From Sphingobium lactosutens (GTDB taxonomy: Bacteria > Pseudomonadota > Alphaproteobacteria > Sphingomonadales > Sphingomonadaceae): a stretch of DNA of 64,000 nucleotides. Both the position numbers and the translations under genes were made by a program. Positions 44,665-54,926 of the stretch are shown one piece after another. The stretch lies in NCBI RefSeq assembly GCF_013393185.1, contig NZ_QJQX01000031.1:1-64000 (forward strand), given 5' to 3'. How positions within the stretch are numbered: position 1 is the stretch's first letter; each line of letters opens with the position of its first letter. The notes below the pieces were generated by a model, which saw only the letters and a program-made list of their open reading frames with translations, did not search any database and was not told the origin of the DNA.

Positions 44665-44913
44665 TCACCGGCGGTCCACGAACCAGCGATAGAGGGCCAA
44701 TATTGCGATCGCCCCCAGCAGGGCGGCAGCGAAACCCGCCCGCTCCCCCGGTGCATAAAGTCCTGCGAGCCGTCCCACAAAGCCGGCCAGCAGCGCACCC
44801 GCAATCCCCAGCAACAGGGTGACGATACACCCGCCGGGATCCCGGCCCGGCATCGCCAGCCTCGCAAGGGCGCCGGCCAGCAGGCCGATTATGATCCATC
44901 CCAGCAATTCCAT
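44665..44913 (-). CDS. GlsB/YeaQ/YmgE family membrane protein (second copy)
   Basis: 82 aa from the ATG at 44913. TM segments: LLGWIIIGLLAGALARLAMP, IVTLLLGIAGALLAGFVGRL and FAAALLGAIAILALYRWFV. PGRDPGGCIVTLLLGIAGA matches the family core of transglycosylase-associated-type proteins. More divergent from the 44256 gene than a recent duplicate would be. Confidence 0.88.
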   Translation of the reverse strand: MELLGWIIIGLLAGALARLAMPGRDPGGCIVTLLLGIAGALLAGFVGRLAGLYAPGERAGFAAALLGAIAILALYRWFVDRR

Positions 44914-45098
44914 GGCGCGCCCCTTCCCTCGTCCCCCCGCACCAGCCGACATTGCGCCACAAGCAACGGCCTTTGGCAAGTCGATGCACTTCCGAAGCGG
45001 GTGAGACGAACGGCTGGTCGCCAATCCCCCTCCATCCACCGTCATTATCGTTTTGCCCTGCCCCCTTTGCGCATGATATTGGGACTTGAGGGCGGTGA

Positions 45099-45115
45099 TG
45101 TATTCATATAATACA
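45099..45115. promoter_or_regulatory. Palindrome upstream of the RND efflux genes
   Basis: TGTATT-CATAT-AATACA, perfect 6-bp arms with a 5-bp centre, 42 bp before the membrane-fusion gene start. It has the size of a TetR- or MarR-type operator. No regulator gene lies nearby. Confidence 0.5.
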
Positions 45116-45156
45116 GTCATCCAATAGGGGCGAAGCGCCGGAGAGATGGAATCGGC

Positions 45157-46326
45157 ATGAATTACGAAACCCATTTGTTGGGCGACTCCGCTGTCGTCAT
45201 CAGCGAAGATGAATCGCGTCGGAGCCGCAAGCGGCTGCTGATCGGGGGCGGCATCGCACTGGCGCTGGTCGTGGCTGCGGTGGCGATTTCCATGCGCGGG
45301 GGCGAAAGCGCGAACACCGCCGCCCCGGCTGCGCAGGTACCGGTCGTCACCGTGAGCAGCCCCGGCCTGTCCAATGTATCGCGGACCGTCACCGCCACCG
45401 GCTCGCTCGCCGCGCGGGTCGACATGCCGGTGGGCGTGGTCGGCGAAGGCGGCATGGTGACGCGGGTGCTGGTGCAGCCGGGCGACTGGGTGCGCGCCGG
45501 CCAGGTGCTGGCGACCGTCGAGCGGTCGGTCCAGGCCGAACAGGTCCGCTCGCTCGACGCGCAGCTGGAAGTGCAGCGGGCCAATGCGAAGCTGGCGCAG
45601 GCGCAGCTCGATCGCGCCAAGGCACTGGTCGGGCGCGGCTTCATCAGCGCCGCCGATATCGACCAGCGCACCGCCACGCGCGATCAGGCCGAGGCCCAGG
45701 TGCGCGTCGCGGCCGCGCAACTCGCCGAGCAGCAGGCGCGCACCGGGCGGCTGGACATTCGTGCGCCCGCCGCCGGGCTGGTGCTGACGCGCACCGTCGA
45801 GCCGGGCCAGATCGTCCAGGCGGGTGGCGGGGTGTTGTTCCGCATGGCCAAGGATGGCGAGATGGAAATGCAGGCGCAGGTCTCCGAAGCCGACCTCGCG
45901 ACGCTGCGCGCCGGTAATAGCGCGACGGTGACGCCGATCGGCGGCAAGCAGGGCTTTGCCGGCCGGGTGTGGCAAGTGTCGCCGGTGATCGACCCGCAGA
46001 CGCGGCAGGGCATCGCCCGCATCGCCGTGCCCTATAATGCGGCGATCCGGCCGGGCGGTTTTGCCTCTGCCATGATCACCAGCGGATCGGGCAACGCGCC
46101 GCTGCTGCCGGAATCGGCGGTGCAGAACGACGCCAAGGGCAGCTATGTCTATATCGTCAACGCCAAGGGTCAGGTGGAACGACGCGACGTAACCGTCGGC
46201 CAGGTGTCCGATGCGGGCGTCGCGGTGACCAGCGGGATCGACGGCTCCGAAAAGATCGTGACGTCGGCCGGTGCCTTCCTGACGCCTGGGCAGAAGGTCA
46301 AGCCCGAGGCGCTCAAAGCCGGATAA
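45157..46326 (+). CDS. RND efflux membrane-fusion (adaptor) protein
   Basis: 389 aa. One N-terminal TM (RLLIGGGIALALVVAAVAI, about 23-43). The lipoyl half VLVQPGDWVRAGQVLATVE, the long coiled-coil hairpin of about 65 residues (AQLEVQRANAKLAQAQLDRA) and the second lipoyl half FVRPAAGLV-like region (IRAPAAGLVLTRTVEPGQIV) are in family order. It bridges the permease and an outer-membrane channel. The permease starts 116 bp downstream; no channel or regulator is in the window. Confidence 0.92.
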   Translation: MNYETHLLGDSAVVISEDESRRSRKRLLIGGGIALALVVAAVAISMRGGESANTAAPAAQVPVVTVSSPGLSNVSRTVTATGSLAARVDMPVGVVGEGGMVTRVLVQPGDWVRAGQVLATVERSVQAEQVRSLDAQLEVQRANAKLAQAQLDRAKALVGRGFISAADIDQRTATRDQAEAQVRVAAAQLAEQQARTGRLDIRAPAAGLVLTRTVEPGQIVQAGGGVLFRMAKDGEMEMQAQVSEADLATLRAGNSATVTPIGGKQGFAGRVWQVSPVIDPQTRQGIARIAVPYNAAIRPGGFASAMITSGSGNAPLLPESAVQNDAKGSYVYIVNAKGQVERRDVTVGQVSDAGVAVTSGIDGSEKIVTSAGAFLTPGQKVKPEALKAG

Positions 46327-46442
46327 GGCCCGGACTAGGCATGCGGCGCCAGCCGGCGCCGCGCCATCATTTTGCGCGCGGGCAATCGCGCGCCATAGAA
46401 GATTAGGGGGACGCCAGCAGCGTCCGGCGAAGGAAGCGCGTC

Positions 46443-49400
46443 ATGGATTTTCGCAATATTTCCGCATGGGCGATCCGCAATCCGGTGACGCCGCTGGTGC
46501 TGTTCGCCGCGCTGATGATGGCTGGGATCGTCAGCTTCATGCGGATGGACGTCAACAATAACCCCGACGTCAGCTTCCCGATGGTCAGCGTGACCGTGTC
46601 GCAACCCGGCGCGGCACCAACCGAACTGGAGACGCAGGTCACGCAGCGGGTCGAGGCCGCGGTACGCGGCATCAGCGGCGTCGACGACATCACCTCCTTC
46701 GCATCCGAAGGCCGGTCGCTGACCCAAGTGCAGTTCCAGATCGGCACGCCGGTCGACCGCGCGGTCAACGACGTCAAGAATGCCGTGGACCAGATCCGCA
46801 GCGACCTGCCCGAGGGCATATTGGAGCCACAGGTCCAGCGCATCGACATCGATGGCGGGCCGATCGCCTATTTCAGCGCCGAAGCGACCGACATGACGCT
46901 GGAGGAACTGTCCTGGTATGTGGACAACACGGTCGCCAAGCGGCTGCTGGGCATCAGCGGCATGGCCGCGGTCAATCGCGGCGGCGGCGTCAGCCGTGAA
47001 ATCCGCGTCATCCTCGATCCGGCCCGGCTCCAGGCTTATGGCGTCACCGCCGCGCAGGTGAACGCCCAGCTGAACCAGGTCAATCTGAACGCGGCGGGCG
47101 GACGGACCGAGATTGCGGGCGCTGAACAGTCGATCCGCGTGCTCGGCAACGCACAGAATGCCCGCCAACTGGGGGATACCCAGATCGCCATTTCCGGCGG
47201 ACGCACGGTCAAGCTGGCCGACCTCGCCACCGTGCGCGACATGTATGCCGAACAGCGCAGCCTGTCGCTGATGAACGGGCGGCAAGTGACCAGCTTCAGC
47301 ATGGAGAAGGCCAAGGGGTCGTCCGACGTCACCGTCTACGACAATGCGATGAAGGTGCTGGACCAGCTCAGGAAGGAAAATCCGAAGGTCCAGTACAAGC
47401 AACTTTACACCAGCGTCGGCTATACCAAGGAACAATATCACAGCGCCATGGCGGCGATGATCGAAGGCGCCGTGCTGGCGGTCGTCATCGTCTTCCTGTT
47501 CCTGCGCGACTGGCGCGCGACGATGATTTCGGCGCTGGCCATTCCGCTGTCGGCCATCCCCGCCTTCTGGTTCATGGACATGATGGGCTTCACGCTGAAC
47601 GGCATCTCGCTGCTGGCGCTCAGCCTGGTGGCGGGCGTGCTGGTCGATGACGCGATCGTGGAGATCGAGAATATCGTGCGCCATATGCGCATGGGCAAGT
47701 CGGCCTATCAGGCGTCGATCGATGCCGCGGACGAGATCGGCCTCGCGGTGCTGGCGACCACCATGGCGATCGTCGCGGTGTTCCTGCCGGTCGCGCTGAT
47801 GCCCGGCATATCGGGCCAGTTCTTCATCCAGTTCGGCATGACCGTCGTCGTGTCGGTGCTGATGAGCCTGGCCGTCGCGCGCCTCATCACGCCGATGATC
47901 GCCGCCTATTTCCTGAAGGCGCATGGCGAGGCAAGTCATGGCGAAGGCTGGCTGATGGACCGCTATATGGGCGTGCTGCGCTGGTCGCTGGAGGATCGCA
48001 AGGCGAAGCAGCGCCGCGCGCGCGGCGGCTTCCGCAACCGGACCGCCGGCTTCTTCACTGACCATCGCGTCTGGACGCTGGGCATCGGTTTTGCGGCGTT
48101 CGGCTGCACCATCTGGGCCTTCGCGACGCTGCCGATGACCTTCCAGCCGACGACCAACACCGATTTCAGCCAGGTGAAGATCGAGACGGTGCCGGGCAGC
48201 ACGCTGCAACAGACGACCGCGATCACGCGCAAGGTCGCGGACCTGCTCGCCGCAGACAAGGATGTGGTCGAGGCGGCCTTCGCCGATATCGAGCCGACCA
48301 CCGCCGACATCTTCCTGACGCTGAAGAAGGACCGGCCGATCAGTTCGGTCGACTGGGAGCGCAAGGTCGCGCCCAAATTCCAGACCATCGCCGACGCGCG
48401 GGTCAATTTCCAGTCGCAGTCGGGCGGCGGCTTTGGCCGCGACATCATCATGATGTTCGGGTCGGACGATCCGGATCTGCTGGAAAAGACCGCCAACCAG
48501 CTGGTGCATGAAATGGCCGGCATCCCCGAACTACGCGCGCCGCGCGTGCAGGGCGACATGCAGCGCCCCGAAATCATCATCAAGCCGCGCCTGGACCTGG
48601 CCGCCAGCCTGGGCGTGACGACCATGGCGCTCAGCCAGTCGATCCGCATCGCGACAATCGGCGACATCGACCAGAACAGCGCCAAATTCTCCCTGGCCGA
48701 CCGACAGATCCCGATCCGCGTCTCGTTGGCGGAGGAAAGCCGCAAGGATCTCGCCACGATCGAGAATATGCCGGTGCCCACCGTGTCGGGCGGATCTGTG
48801 CCGCTCAAGGTCGTGGCCGACATCAGCTTCGGCGCCGGGCCGACGCAGATCCGCCGCTACAACCAGATTCGCCGTGTCGTCGTCGGCGCGGACCTGTCGC
48901 CCGGCATGGTGACAAGCCAGGCGATGACCAAGATCAACGCTCTGCCGCTGATGAAGGCGATCAACGAAGGCCGGGTACAGGGCGTCCAGAAACTCAATGT
49001 CGGCGACAGCAAGTTCCAGGCGGAAATGCTGACCAATTTCGCCATCGCCGTCTTTTCCGGCATCATGCTGGTGCTGGCGGTGCTGACGCTGCTCTACAAG
49101 CGGATCATGCCGCCCTTCGTGAACCTGGGCTCGTTGCTGCTGGCGCCGCTGGGTGGCGCGCTGGCGCTGCATATCGCCGGCCAGCCCATTTCCATGCCGG
49201 TGTTCATCGGGCTGCTCATGCTGCTCGGCATCGTCGCCAAAAACTCAATCCTCGTCATCGACTTCGCACTGGAGGAGATGGAAAAGGGCGTGCCCAAGAA
49301 GGAGGCGATCATCGACGCCGGGCACAAGCGTGCGCAGCCGATCGTCATGACCACGGTCGCTATGGTGGCAGGCATGGTCCCGACAGCGCTGGCCCTGTCG

Positions 49401-49613
49401 GGCGACGGCGCCTGGCGCGCGCCGATGGGCATCACCGTGATCGGCGGCCTGATCCTGTCGACCTTGCTGACGCTGGTGATCGTGCCGGCCGTGTTCAGCC
49501 TGGCGATCGGCCTCGAAAGCTGGGTCGGGCCGCGGCTGGGCAGGGGGCTGCTCACCTACAAGCCGGGCGACAATGGCAAGCCGGTGCCGGGACAGGTCCA
49601 TCCCGCCGAATGA
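46443..49613 (+). CDS. RND efflux permease (AcrB/HAE1-type)
   Basis: 1056 aa, full length. TM1 starts [20 protein letters not shown]. The proton-relay pair is in [15 protein letters not shown] and the TM10 Lys in [14 protein letters not shown]. Two large periplasmic loops lie at about 40-330 and 560-860. Substrates may be drugs, metals or solvents; the sequence does not say. It forms a pump with the adaptor at 45157. Confidence 0.95.
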   Translation: MDFRNISAWAIRNPVTPLVLFAALMMAGIVSFMRMDVNNNPDVSFPMVSVTVSQPGAAPTELETQVTQRVEAAVRGISGVDDITSFASEGRSLTQVQFQIGTPVDRAVNDVKNAVDQIRSDLPEGILEPQVQRIDIDGGPIAYFSAEATDMTLEELSWYVDNTVAKRLLGISGMAAVNRGGGVSREIRVILDPARLQAYGVTAAQVNAQLNQVNLNAAGGRTEIAGAEQSIRVLGNAQNARQLGDTQIAISGGRTVKLADLATVRDMYAEQRSLSLMNGRQVTSFSMEKAKGSSDVTVYDNAMKVLDQLRKENPKVQYKQLYTSVGYTKEQYHSAMAAMIEGAVLAVVIVFLFLRDWRATMISALAIPLSAIPAFWFMDMMGFTLNGISLLALSLVAGVLVDDAIVEIENIVRHMRMGKSAYQASIDAADEIGLAVLATTMAIVAVFLPVALMPGISGQFFIQFGMTVVVSVLMSLAVARLITPMIAAYFLKAHGEASHGEGWLMDRYMGVLRWSLEDRKAKQRRARGGFRNRTAGFFTDHRVWTLGIGFAAFGCTIWAFATLPMTFQPTTNTDFSQVKIETVPGSTLQQTTAITRKVADLLAADKDVVEAAFADIEPTTADIFLTLKKDRPISSVDWERKVAPKFQTIADARVNFQSQSGGGFGRDIIMMFGSDDPDLLEKTANQLVHEMAGIPELRAPRVQGDMQRPEIIIKPRLDLAASLGVTTMALSQSIRIATIGDIDQNSAKFSLADRQIPIRVSLAEESRKDLATIENMPVPTVSGGSVPLKVVADISFGAGPTQIRRYNQIRRVVVGADLSPGMVTSQAMTKINALPLMKAINEGRVQGVQKLNVGDSKFQAEMLTNFAIAVFSGIMLVLAVLTLLYKRIMPPFVNLGSLLLAPLGGALALHIAGQPISMPVFIGLLMLLGIVAKNSILVIDFALEEMEKGVPKKEAIIDAGHKRAQPIVMTTVAMVAGMVPTALALSGDGAWRAPMGITVIGGLILSTLLTLVIVPAVFSLAIGLESWVGPRLGRGLLTYKPGDNGKPVPGQVHPAE

Positions 49614-49700
49614 CCGATCCGCCGGAGCGTCTCAGGAAGATGCTCCGGCAAAAAAGAAAGGCTTGCCTGAACGAAACGGCAGCGTAACCGTTCAACCGAC

Positions 49701-50978
49701 ATGACGCTGCTTCGCCTGCCCCGGCCCAAGGACGCCCCCAAGGACATCTTGGCCCCCCATCCGGCCCGGCGCATGCGGCTGGTGGCGACGGGCATGCTGG
49801 TCGTGATGGCCGCCCTGTTCATCGCCGCGCGCGCGACCGTCCACCTTCACCCCGCCATCGGCTTCGTCCAGGCCTTCGCCGAGGCGGCGATGGTCGGCGG
49901 GCTGGCCGACTGGTTCGCGGTGACGGCGCTGTTCCGGCATCCGCTGGGCCTGCCCATTCCCCATACGGCGATCATTCCGCGTAACAAGGACCGGATCGGC
50001 GATACGCTGGCCCTGTTCCTGCGCGACAATTTCCTGACCCCGGCCGTGGTCGCGCGGCGGATGCGGCACATGGATGTGGCGGGCGCGGCAGGCCGCTTCC
50101 TCGCCAGCCCGTCAGGCGGCGACGGACGGCTGCGCGAGGGCGCATCGCGGCTGATCGCCGATGTGCTGGAAGCATTGGATCAGGAACGGCTGGGCGGCAT
50201 GGTGAAGGGCGCGATCGGCCAGCGGCTGCGCGCGATCAACATGGGGCCGCTGATCGGCCAGGCGATCGAGGCGGCGATGCGCGACGGCCGCCATGCGCCG
50301 GTGATGGATGGCATCGTCCATTGGGCCGACCGCACGCTCGAAGCCAATGAGCATCTGATCCGCCAGATGGTGCAGGAACGCGCGGGCAAGGTGCTGCGCT
50401 GGACCGGGCTGGACGAGAATCTGGCCAATGCGATCCTGAATGGCCTGCGCAAGCTGCTGTCCGACATGGCCGAAGACCCCGGCCATCCGCTGCGGCTGAA
50501 GGCGGAGGAAGGCATGGCGAAGCTGGCCTTCGACCTGCAATTCGACCTGGAGATGCAGGCCAAGGTCGCGAAGGTCCGTGACGAGATACTCGACAATCCG
50601 GCGATGCAGCGCTGGATCGACGGCCTGTGGGAACAGGCGCGCGCCGGGCTGCTGCGCGCGGTGCGCGATCCGGGCAAGGCGATGGCGGGCCGGCTGGGCG
50701 AGGCGCTGCGGACTTTGGGCGGCACCTTGCAGCAGGAGGCGCGGCTGCGGCTCGTCATCAACCGCTTCGTGCGGCGCGCGGCGGTGGGGGCGACGGCCAG
50801 TTACGGCGATTCGATCGTCCGGCTGGTGAGTGACACGGTGCGCGGCTGGGACGCGGGGACGGTGACGTCGCGGCTGGAAAATGCGGTCGGGCGCGACCTG
50901 CAATATATTCGCGTCAACGGGACGATCGTCGGCGGTCTGGTCGGCTTGGCGATCCACGCCATCGATATGGTCTTTTAG
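49701..50978 (+). CDS. DUF445 family membrane protein (YjiN-like)
   Basis: 425 aa. Residues 27-60 hold one TM (LVATGMLVVMAALFIAARA). The family block GFVQAFAEAAMVGGLADWFAVTALFRHPLGLPIPHTAIIP follows (seen in pieces). A long amphipathic helical region fills residues 100-400, and the end LVGLAIHAIDMVF is a second anchor. Function unknown. It follows the permease by 88 bp but may be independent. Confidence 0.9.
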   Translation: MTLLRLPRPKDAPKDILAPHPARRMRLVATGMLVVMAALFIAARATVHLHPAIGFVQAFAEAAMVGGLADWFAVTALFRHPLGLPIPHTAIIPRNKDRIGDTLALFLRDNFLTPAVVARRMRHMDVAGAAGRFLASPSGGDGRLREGASRLIADVLEALDQERLGGMVKGAIGQRLRAINMGPLIGQAIEAAMRDGRHAPVMDGIVHWADRTLEANEHLIRQMVQERAGKVLRWTGLDENLANAILNGLRKLLSDMAEDPGHPLRLKAEEGMAKLAFDLQFDLEMQAKVAKVRDEILDNPAMQRWIDGLWEQARAGLLRAVRDPGKAMAGRLGEALRTLGGTLQQEARLRLVINRFVRRAAVGATASYGDSIVRLVSDTVRGWDAGTVTSRLENAVGRDLQYIRVNGTIVGGLVGLAIHAIDMVF

Positions 50979-51117
50979 AGAAGCGCACCAGCCCTCCCGA
51001 AAATGGGCTTTGCCGCATTTTTCGAAAAAGTGCCGGGGCGCGTCGGGCCAATCGACACGCCCCGGCGGAACCGGCCGCGCAGAGGAGAGAAGGCGGACGG
51101 TTCCTGTTCCTGCGCCG

Positions 51118-51675
51118 TCAATCCTCGGGCGGCGGCCCATCCCCGCCCGGCGGCGGCGGTAATTCGTCGGCGGTCAGCACGCCGTCGCCATTGCGATCCT
51201 GATCGTCGAACATGGCGAGCGCGGGCGCGAGAAATTCGGCGCGGTCGATCTGGCCGTCATCATTGCCGTCTTCCGGGTAGGGCATGGCGCGACCGGGTGG
51301 CGGGGGTGGCGGGCCGCCAGCGTCCGCACGATCGCCTCCGGGCGGGCGGCCTCCGGGCGGCGGGCCACCTACGCCGCCGGGACCACCGCGCCCCTTGCCG
51401 GGACCACGGCCTTCGCGCTGGCCGCCTTCGGGCGACGCCTGTTCCCGCTCATGGCCCAGCATCCGCTGCATCGCCTGCACCGGGACAAGCCCGTCGCCAT
51501 CCTGGTCCATCAGCCCGAAGCGGCGCTCCATATAGGCGGCCATTTCATCGCGCGTGATCTGCCCGTCCCGATCGGCGTCGGCCGCCCATGGACCGGCGGG
51601 ACCGCCCGGCGGCTGGGCAAGGAGCGGCGCGGTAAACGCCAGTGGGGCAAGGCAAAGGAGATGTCGGAAACGCAT
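51118..51675 (-). CDS. EF-hand calcium-binding exported protein
   Basis: 185 aa from the ATG at 51675. A signal peptide (HLLCLAPLAFTAPLLAQ) ends near residue 20. Four EF-hand-type loops: DADRDGQITRDE, DQDGDGLVPVQ, DGNDDGQIDRAE and DRNGDGVLTADE. Between the two pairs lies a Gly/Pro/Arg-rich linker of about 65 residues. Likely a periplasmic calcium sensor or buffer. Confidence 0.88.
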   Translation of the reverse strand: MRFRHLLCLAPLAFTAPLLAQPPGGPAGPWAADADRDGQITRDEMAAYMERRFGLMDQDGDGLVPVQAMQRMLGHEREQASPEGGQREGRGPGKGRGGPGGVGGPPPGGRPPGGDRADAGGPPPPPPGRAMPYPEDGNDDGQIDRAEFLAPALAMFDDQDRNGDGVLTADELPPPPGGDGPPPED

Positions 51676-51776
51676 GGAGGCTCCAGAAAGGAAAATCCCT
51701 GAGCCAGTCAGGTCGCATCCCCGCTTTGCCTCCATATGTCCCGATGCGACCCGAATGTTTCAGGCGCTAAAAATGA

Positions 51777-51811
51777 ATGTTGCAACATATCATTGAATGA
51801 TGTTGTATCAT
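51777..51811. promoter_or_regulatory. Overlapping palindromes upstream of the TonB-like gene
   Basis: ATGTTGCAACAT (51777-51788, perfect), ATCATTGAATGAT (51789-51801, 6-1-6) and ATGATGTTGTATCAT (51797-51811, 5-5-5) overlap in an AT-rich promoter region, 75-110 bp before the ATG. This suggests an operator with two or more sites. Confidence 0.5.
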
Positions 51812-51885
51812 TTCATCGTTGATTCCCATCCGGCGCAATATCGGAGGGAAAGACGAGGGGATGCAACAGACGGAGGAGCGGGACG

Positions 51886-52590
51886 ATGCGATTCATGCCA
51901 GTTCAGTTGAGAGCCGTTCAGACGGCAGCGGGTGGGGAATCGCGCTATGGCGCGGGGCGGCGGTCGCCGCTGGGGCTTGGCGGAACGGTGGCGGTGCATG
52001 CGCTGCTCATCGGCGCCTTCCTGCTGATCCCGAAGGAAGTGATCGACCGGTTTGCTCCCTCGCCGCCGTTGACGACCACGAACATCCCGATTCCCCTGCC
52101 GCCCGAGCCGGTGGTCGAGCAGCAGACTGATCCGAAGATCCAGACCCAGCCGCAGGAACAGCAAAGACCGACCGCCATCGACCCGGTCGTCACTCCGCCC
52201 CACGGCGATCCGACGATCACCGGCACGCCGGGATCGGGCACGGCGATCGATCCCGACCCGACCATCATCGTGCCGCCGGTCGAGCCGCCGCGCGCGCCTG
52301 TGCTGACCGAACCGTCGATCGAGCCACGCGCGATGGCGGGATTCCAGCCCGACTATCCCGGCGCGATGATCCGGCAGGGGCTGGAAGGCACGGTGACGGT
52401 CCGCGTGACGATCAGCCCGGAGGGCCGCGTCACCGATATCGAGCGCATGTCGGCGACCGACGAGAGTTTCTGGCTCGCGACCCAGCGCCATGCGCTGCGC
52501 AAATGGCGCTTCCGCCCGGCGACTCGCGACGGGGTGGCGGTAACATCATCGAAGGTGCTGGCCGTCCGGTTCACGCTGACCGATCGATAA
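51886..52590 (+). CDS. TonB family protein
   Basis: 234 aa. One N-terminal TM (LGGTVAVHALLIGAFLLIP, about 31-49), a Pro-rich periplasmic spacer (residues 60-145), and a C-terminal TonB domain: PDYPGAMIRQGLEGTVTVRVTISPEGRVTDI and WRFRPATRDGVAV. It transduces proton-motive force to outer-membrane receptors together with ExbB/ExbD, which are not here. Confidence 0.9.
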   Translation: MRFMPVQLRAVQTAAGGESRYGAGRRSPLGLGGTVAVHALLIGAFLLIPKEVIDRFAPSPPLTTTNIPIPLPPEPVVEQQTDPKIQTQPQEQQRPTAIDPVVTPPHGDPTITGTPGSGTAIDPDPTIIVPPVEPPRAPVLTEPSIEPRAMAGFQPDYPGAMIRQGLEGTVTVRVTISPEGRVTDIERMSATDESFWLATQRHALRKWRFRPATRDGVAVTSSKVLAVRFTLTDR

Positions 52591-52715
52591 AATACCCATG
52601 CTCTCCGCGCCTTCGGTGTCGCATATCGCCCCTCCCCGCCTGCGGGAGGGGACAGGAAGATGGAGGACGCATGGACCATTTTGCATCCGGCGCAGCACTG
52701 CCCTATAAGGGCGGG

Positions 52716-53192
52716 ATGGCGATATTTCCCCGTCCCGTTTCCCCCAAGAGCGCGCTTGGCGACTTCTGGGGCTATTTCAAGCAGCAGCGGCAGCATAAAT
52801 GGCCGCTGCTTGGCCTGTCCGTCGCGTTCACCTGGGTGATCGTCTGGACCTTCGTCATCGATGCCAACACCAACACGATGCCGACACGCAACAAGATCAT
52901 CTATGTCGAAAGCTGGGACGCGAATCGGTCCGATGCGGCGATCATCCTCCAGCAGAAGATCGACTTCGCCAAGCGCGAGGCCGCGCTGGTGAAGCAGCAG
53001 CAGAAGATGCAGGGCTATGCCGACGCCTTCGGCATCGAATGGCGCGAAGAAGAGGCCCGCAACACCGCCAAGCGCAAGGAAGCGGTGAAGGCGATCGACG
53101 CGCTGCTCGACGAGCGGCTGGCCAAGGCCGAGGCGACGGGCAAGCCCGCGCCGAAAGCGGCCGCCCAGCCGGCGACAGCCGCACACCCCTGA
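52716..53192 (+). CDS. Single-pass membrane protein, sphingomonad type
   Basis: 158 aa from the ATG at 52716. An earlier ATG at 52671 has a better GGAGG site, so an N-terminal extension of 15 residues is possible. After FPRPVSPKSALGDFWGYF comes a TM helix (LLGLSVAFTWVIVWTFVI). Then NKIIYVESWDANRSDAAII and a Lys/Glu-rich coiled coil. The IYVESW..DRTDA-type motif is common to a conserved sphingomonad protein family of unknown function. ribD starts 6 bp after it. Confidence 0.75.
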   Translation: MAIFPRPVSPKSALGDFWGYFKQQRQHKWPLLGLSVAFTWVIVWTFVIDANTNTMPTRNKIIYVESWDANRSDAAIILQQKIDFAKREAALVKQQQKMQGYADAFGIEWREEEARNTAKRKEAVKAIDALLDERLAKAEATGKPAPKAAAQPATAAHP

Positions 53193-53197
53193 GCGAC

Positions 53198-54181
53198 ATG
53201 ACGTCGCCCGCCGATGACCGGCGCTACATGGCCGCCGCCATCGCCCTGTCCGGGCGGGGGCGCGGCCTGTCCACCCCCAATCCCAATGTCGGCTGCCTGA
53301 TCGTTCAGCAAGGGCGCATCGTCGGGCGCGGCTGGACGCAGAAGGGCGGCCGCCCCCATGCCGAAGCGCAGGCGCTGGAGCAGGCGATGGACCGGGCGCG
53401 CGGGGCGACCGCCTATGTGACGCTGGAACCTTGTTTCCACCTGTCCCCGCGCGGGCCGCGCTGCGCCGACCTGATGGCGCGGGCCGGGGTTTCCCGCGTG
53501 GTGATCGCGCTGCGCGATCCCGATCCCCGCACCGACGGGCAGGGCGCGGCCTGGCTGCGCGACCGGGGCATAGAGGTCGACATGGGGCTGATGGCGCAGG
53601 AAGCGGCGCAGGCCATGGCCGGATTCGTGCTGCGCCAGACGCTGGGGCGGCCGCATGTGACCTTGAAGCTGGGCCTGTCACTCGATGGCCGAATCGCCCT
53701 CAGGGACGGATCGAGCCGCTGGATCACCGGGTCGGATGCGCGCGCCCATGCGCATATGGAGCGGGCGCGGCATGACGCCATCCTGGTGGGCGGCGGCACA
53801 TTGCGCGCCGATGCGCCGCGTCTCGACGTGCGGCTGCGCGGGCTGGAGGATCGTTCGCCCCGCCGGCTGCTGCTGACCCGAAAGGATGCGCCCAGGGGCT
53901 GGGACCGGATCGGCGCGCCCGACGATATTGCCACGCTACAACGGGTCGACCATCTGCTGGTCGAGGGCGGCGCGGAAACCGCCGCCGCCTTCCTGCGCGC
54001 CGATCTGGTCGACCGGCTGCTGCTCTACCGCGCGCCCATCGTGATCGGCGCAGGTCTGGCCGGGATTGGCGATATCGGGCTTGAAGACCTGCCCCACGCC
54101 CATGGCCGCTGGCGCATGACCGACAGCCGCGCGCTGGGCGTCGACCGGCTGGAGGTTTACGAGCGGGTCCGGAGCGCCTAA
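53198..54181 (+). CDS. ribD: Riboflavin biosynthesis deaminase/reductase
   Basis: 327 aa from the ATG at 53198. N-terminal deaminase: PNPNVGCLIV, HAEAQAL and EPCFHLSPRGPRC (zinc). C-terminal reductase: TLKLGLSLDGRIAL, WITGSDARAHAHMERARHDAILVGGGTL and LLVEGGAETAAAFL. It performs the second and third steps of riboflavin synthesis. It starts the ribD-ribE-ribBX-ribH cluster. Confidence 0.95.
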   Translation: MTSPADDRRYMAAAIALSGRGRGLSTPNPNVGCLIVQQGRIVGRGWTQKGGRPHAEAQALEQAMDRARGATAYVTLEPCFHLSPRGPRCADLMARAGVSRVVIALRDPDPRTDGQGAAWLRDRGIEVDMGLMAQEAAQAMAGFVLRQTLGRPHVTLKLGLSLDGRIALRDGSSRWITGSDARAHAHMERARHDAILVGGGTLRADAPRLDVRLRGLEDRSPRRLLLTRKDAPRGWDRIGAPDDIATLQRVDHLLVEGGAETAAAFLRADLVDRLLLYRAPIVIGAGLAGIGDIGLEDLPHAHGRWRMTDSRALGVDRLEVYERVRSA

Positions 54182-54216
54182 GTCCCCTCCCATTTCTCCG
54201 TTCACAGGACCGATCC

Positions 54217-54825
54217 ATGTTCACCGGCATCATCACCGACATCGGCACGATCCGCAGCCACGAGCAGCGCGGCGACCTGCGGCTCGTGATCGGCTGCGCT
54301 TACGAGATGGACGGCGTCGCCATCGGCGCGTCGATCGCCTGTTCGGGCGCCTGCCTGACGGTGGTGGAAAAGGGCGCGGACTGGTTTGCAGTGGATCTGT
54401 CAGCCGAAACGGTCGCGCGCACCGCGTCGGGACTTTGGGACAAGGGCAATCGCCTGAATCTGGAACGCGCGCTCAAGATCGGCGACGAACTGGGCGGCCA
54501 TATCGTCACCGGCCATGTCGACGGCATCGGCCATCTGGTGTCGGCAGTGAGTGAGGGCGATTCGACCCGCCTCGTCATTCGGGCGCCGGCCGAACTGGCG
54601 GCGGCACTGGCGGCCAAGGGATCGATCACGCTCGACGGCATTTCGCTGACGGTGAACAGTGTCGAGGATCAGGCCGACGGCAGCGTGTATTTCGGTCTCA
54701 ACATCATCCCGCACACCGCCGCCGCGACGACGCTCGACGGGCTGCCCGAAGGCCGCGCCTTCAATCTGGAGATTGACGTGCTAGCCCGTTATCTCGACCG
54801 GATGCAGAGCCTTCGCAGCAAATAA
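54217..54825 (+). CDS. ribE: Riboflavin synthase, alpha chain
   Basis: 202 aa with two lumazine-binding repeats: MFTGIITDIGTI with GASIACSGACLTV in the first, and LGGHIVTGHVDGIGHL with GSITLDGISLTVN in the second. It dismutates two lumazines to riboflavin. It lies 35 bp after ribD; the operator region of ribBX follows. Confidence 0.96.
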   Translation: MFTGIITDIGTIRSHEQRGDLRLVIGCAYEMDGVAIGASIACSGACLTVVEKGADWFAVDLSAETVARTASGLWDKGNRLNLERALKIGDELGGHIVTGHVDGIGHLVSAVSEGDSTRLVIRAPAELAAALAAKGSITLDGISLTVNSVEDQADGSVYFGLNIIPHTAAATTLDGLPEGRAFNLEIDVLARYLDRMQSLRSK

Positions 54826-54845
54826 TCCGTCTGCTGTTGCAGCGC

Positions 54846-54890
54846 ACAATGTGATTCTATCTTGAAATAATCACATTGTAGTGTGATATG
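54846..54890 (+). promoter_or_regulatory. Promoter with large inverted repeat before ribBX
   Basis: Perfect 11-bp arms ACAATGTGATT (54846-54856) and AATCACATTGT (54869-54879) with a 12-bp spacer, plus a further TGTGAT half-site (54882-54887). A likely promoter lies inside: -35 TTGAAA (54862-54867), 17-bp spacer, -10 GATATG (54885-54890). A protein bound to the repeat would block it. No FMN riboswitch is visible. Confidence 0.7.
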
Positions 54891-54926
54891 CAACACCTGT
54901 CCCAGTCAGGGAATGGAGTCGTTTTC

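Noticed and set aside
46335..48509. 724-aa open frame on the minus strand
   Set aside because: Antisense to the RND permease, compositionally biased (Arg/His/Asp) and without motifs.
52591..53197. FMN riboswitch before the rib genes
   Set aside because: I looked for the conserved RFN core before ribD and before ribBX and saw none; the ribBX leader holds an inverted repeat instead.
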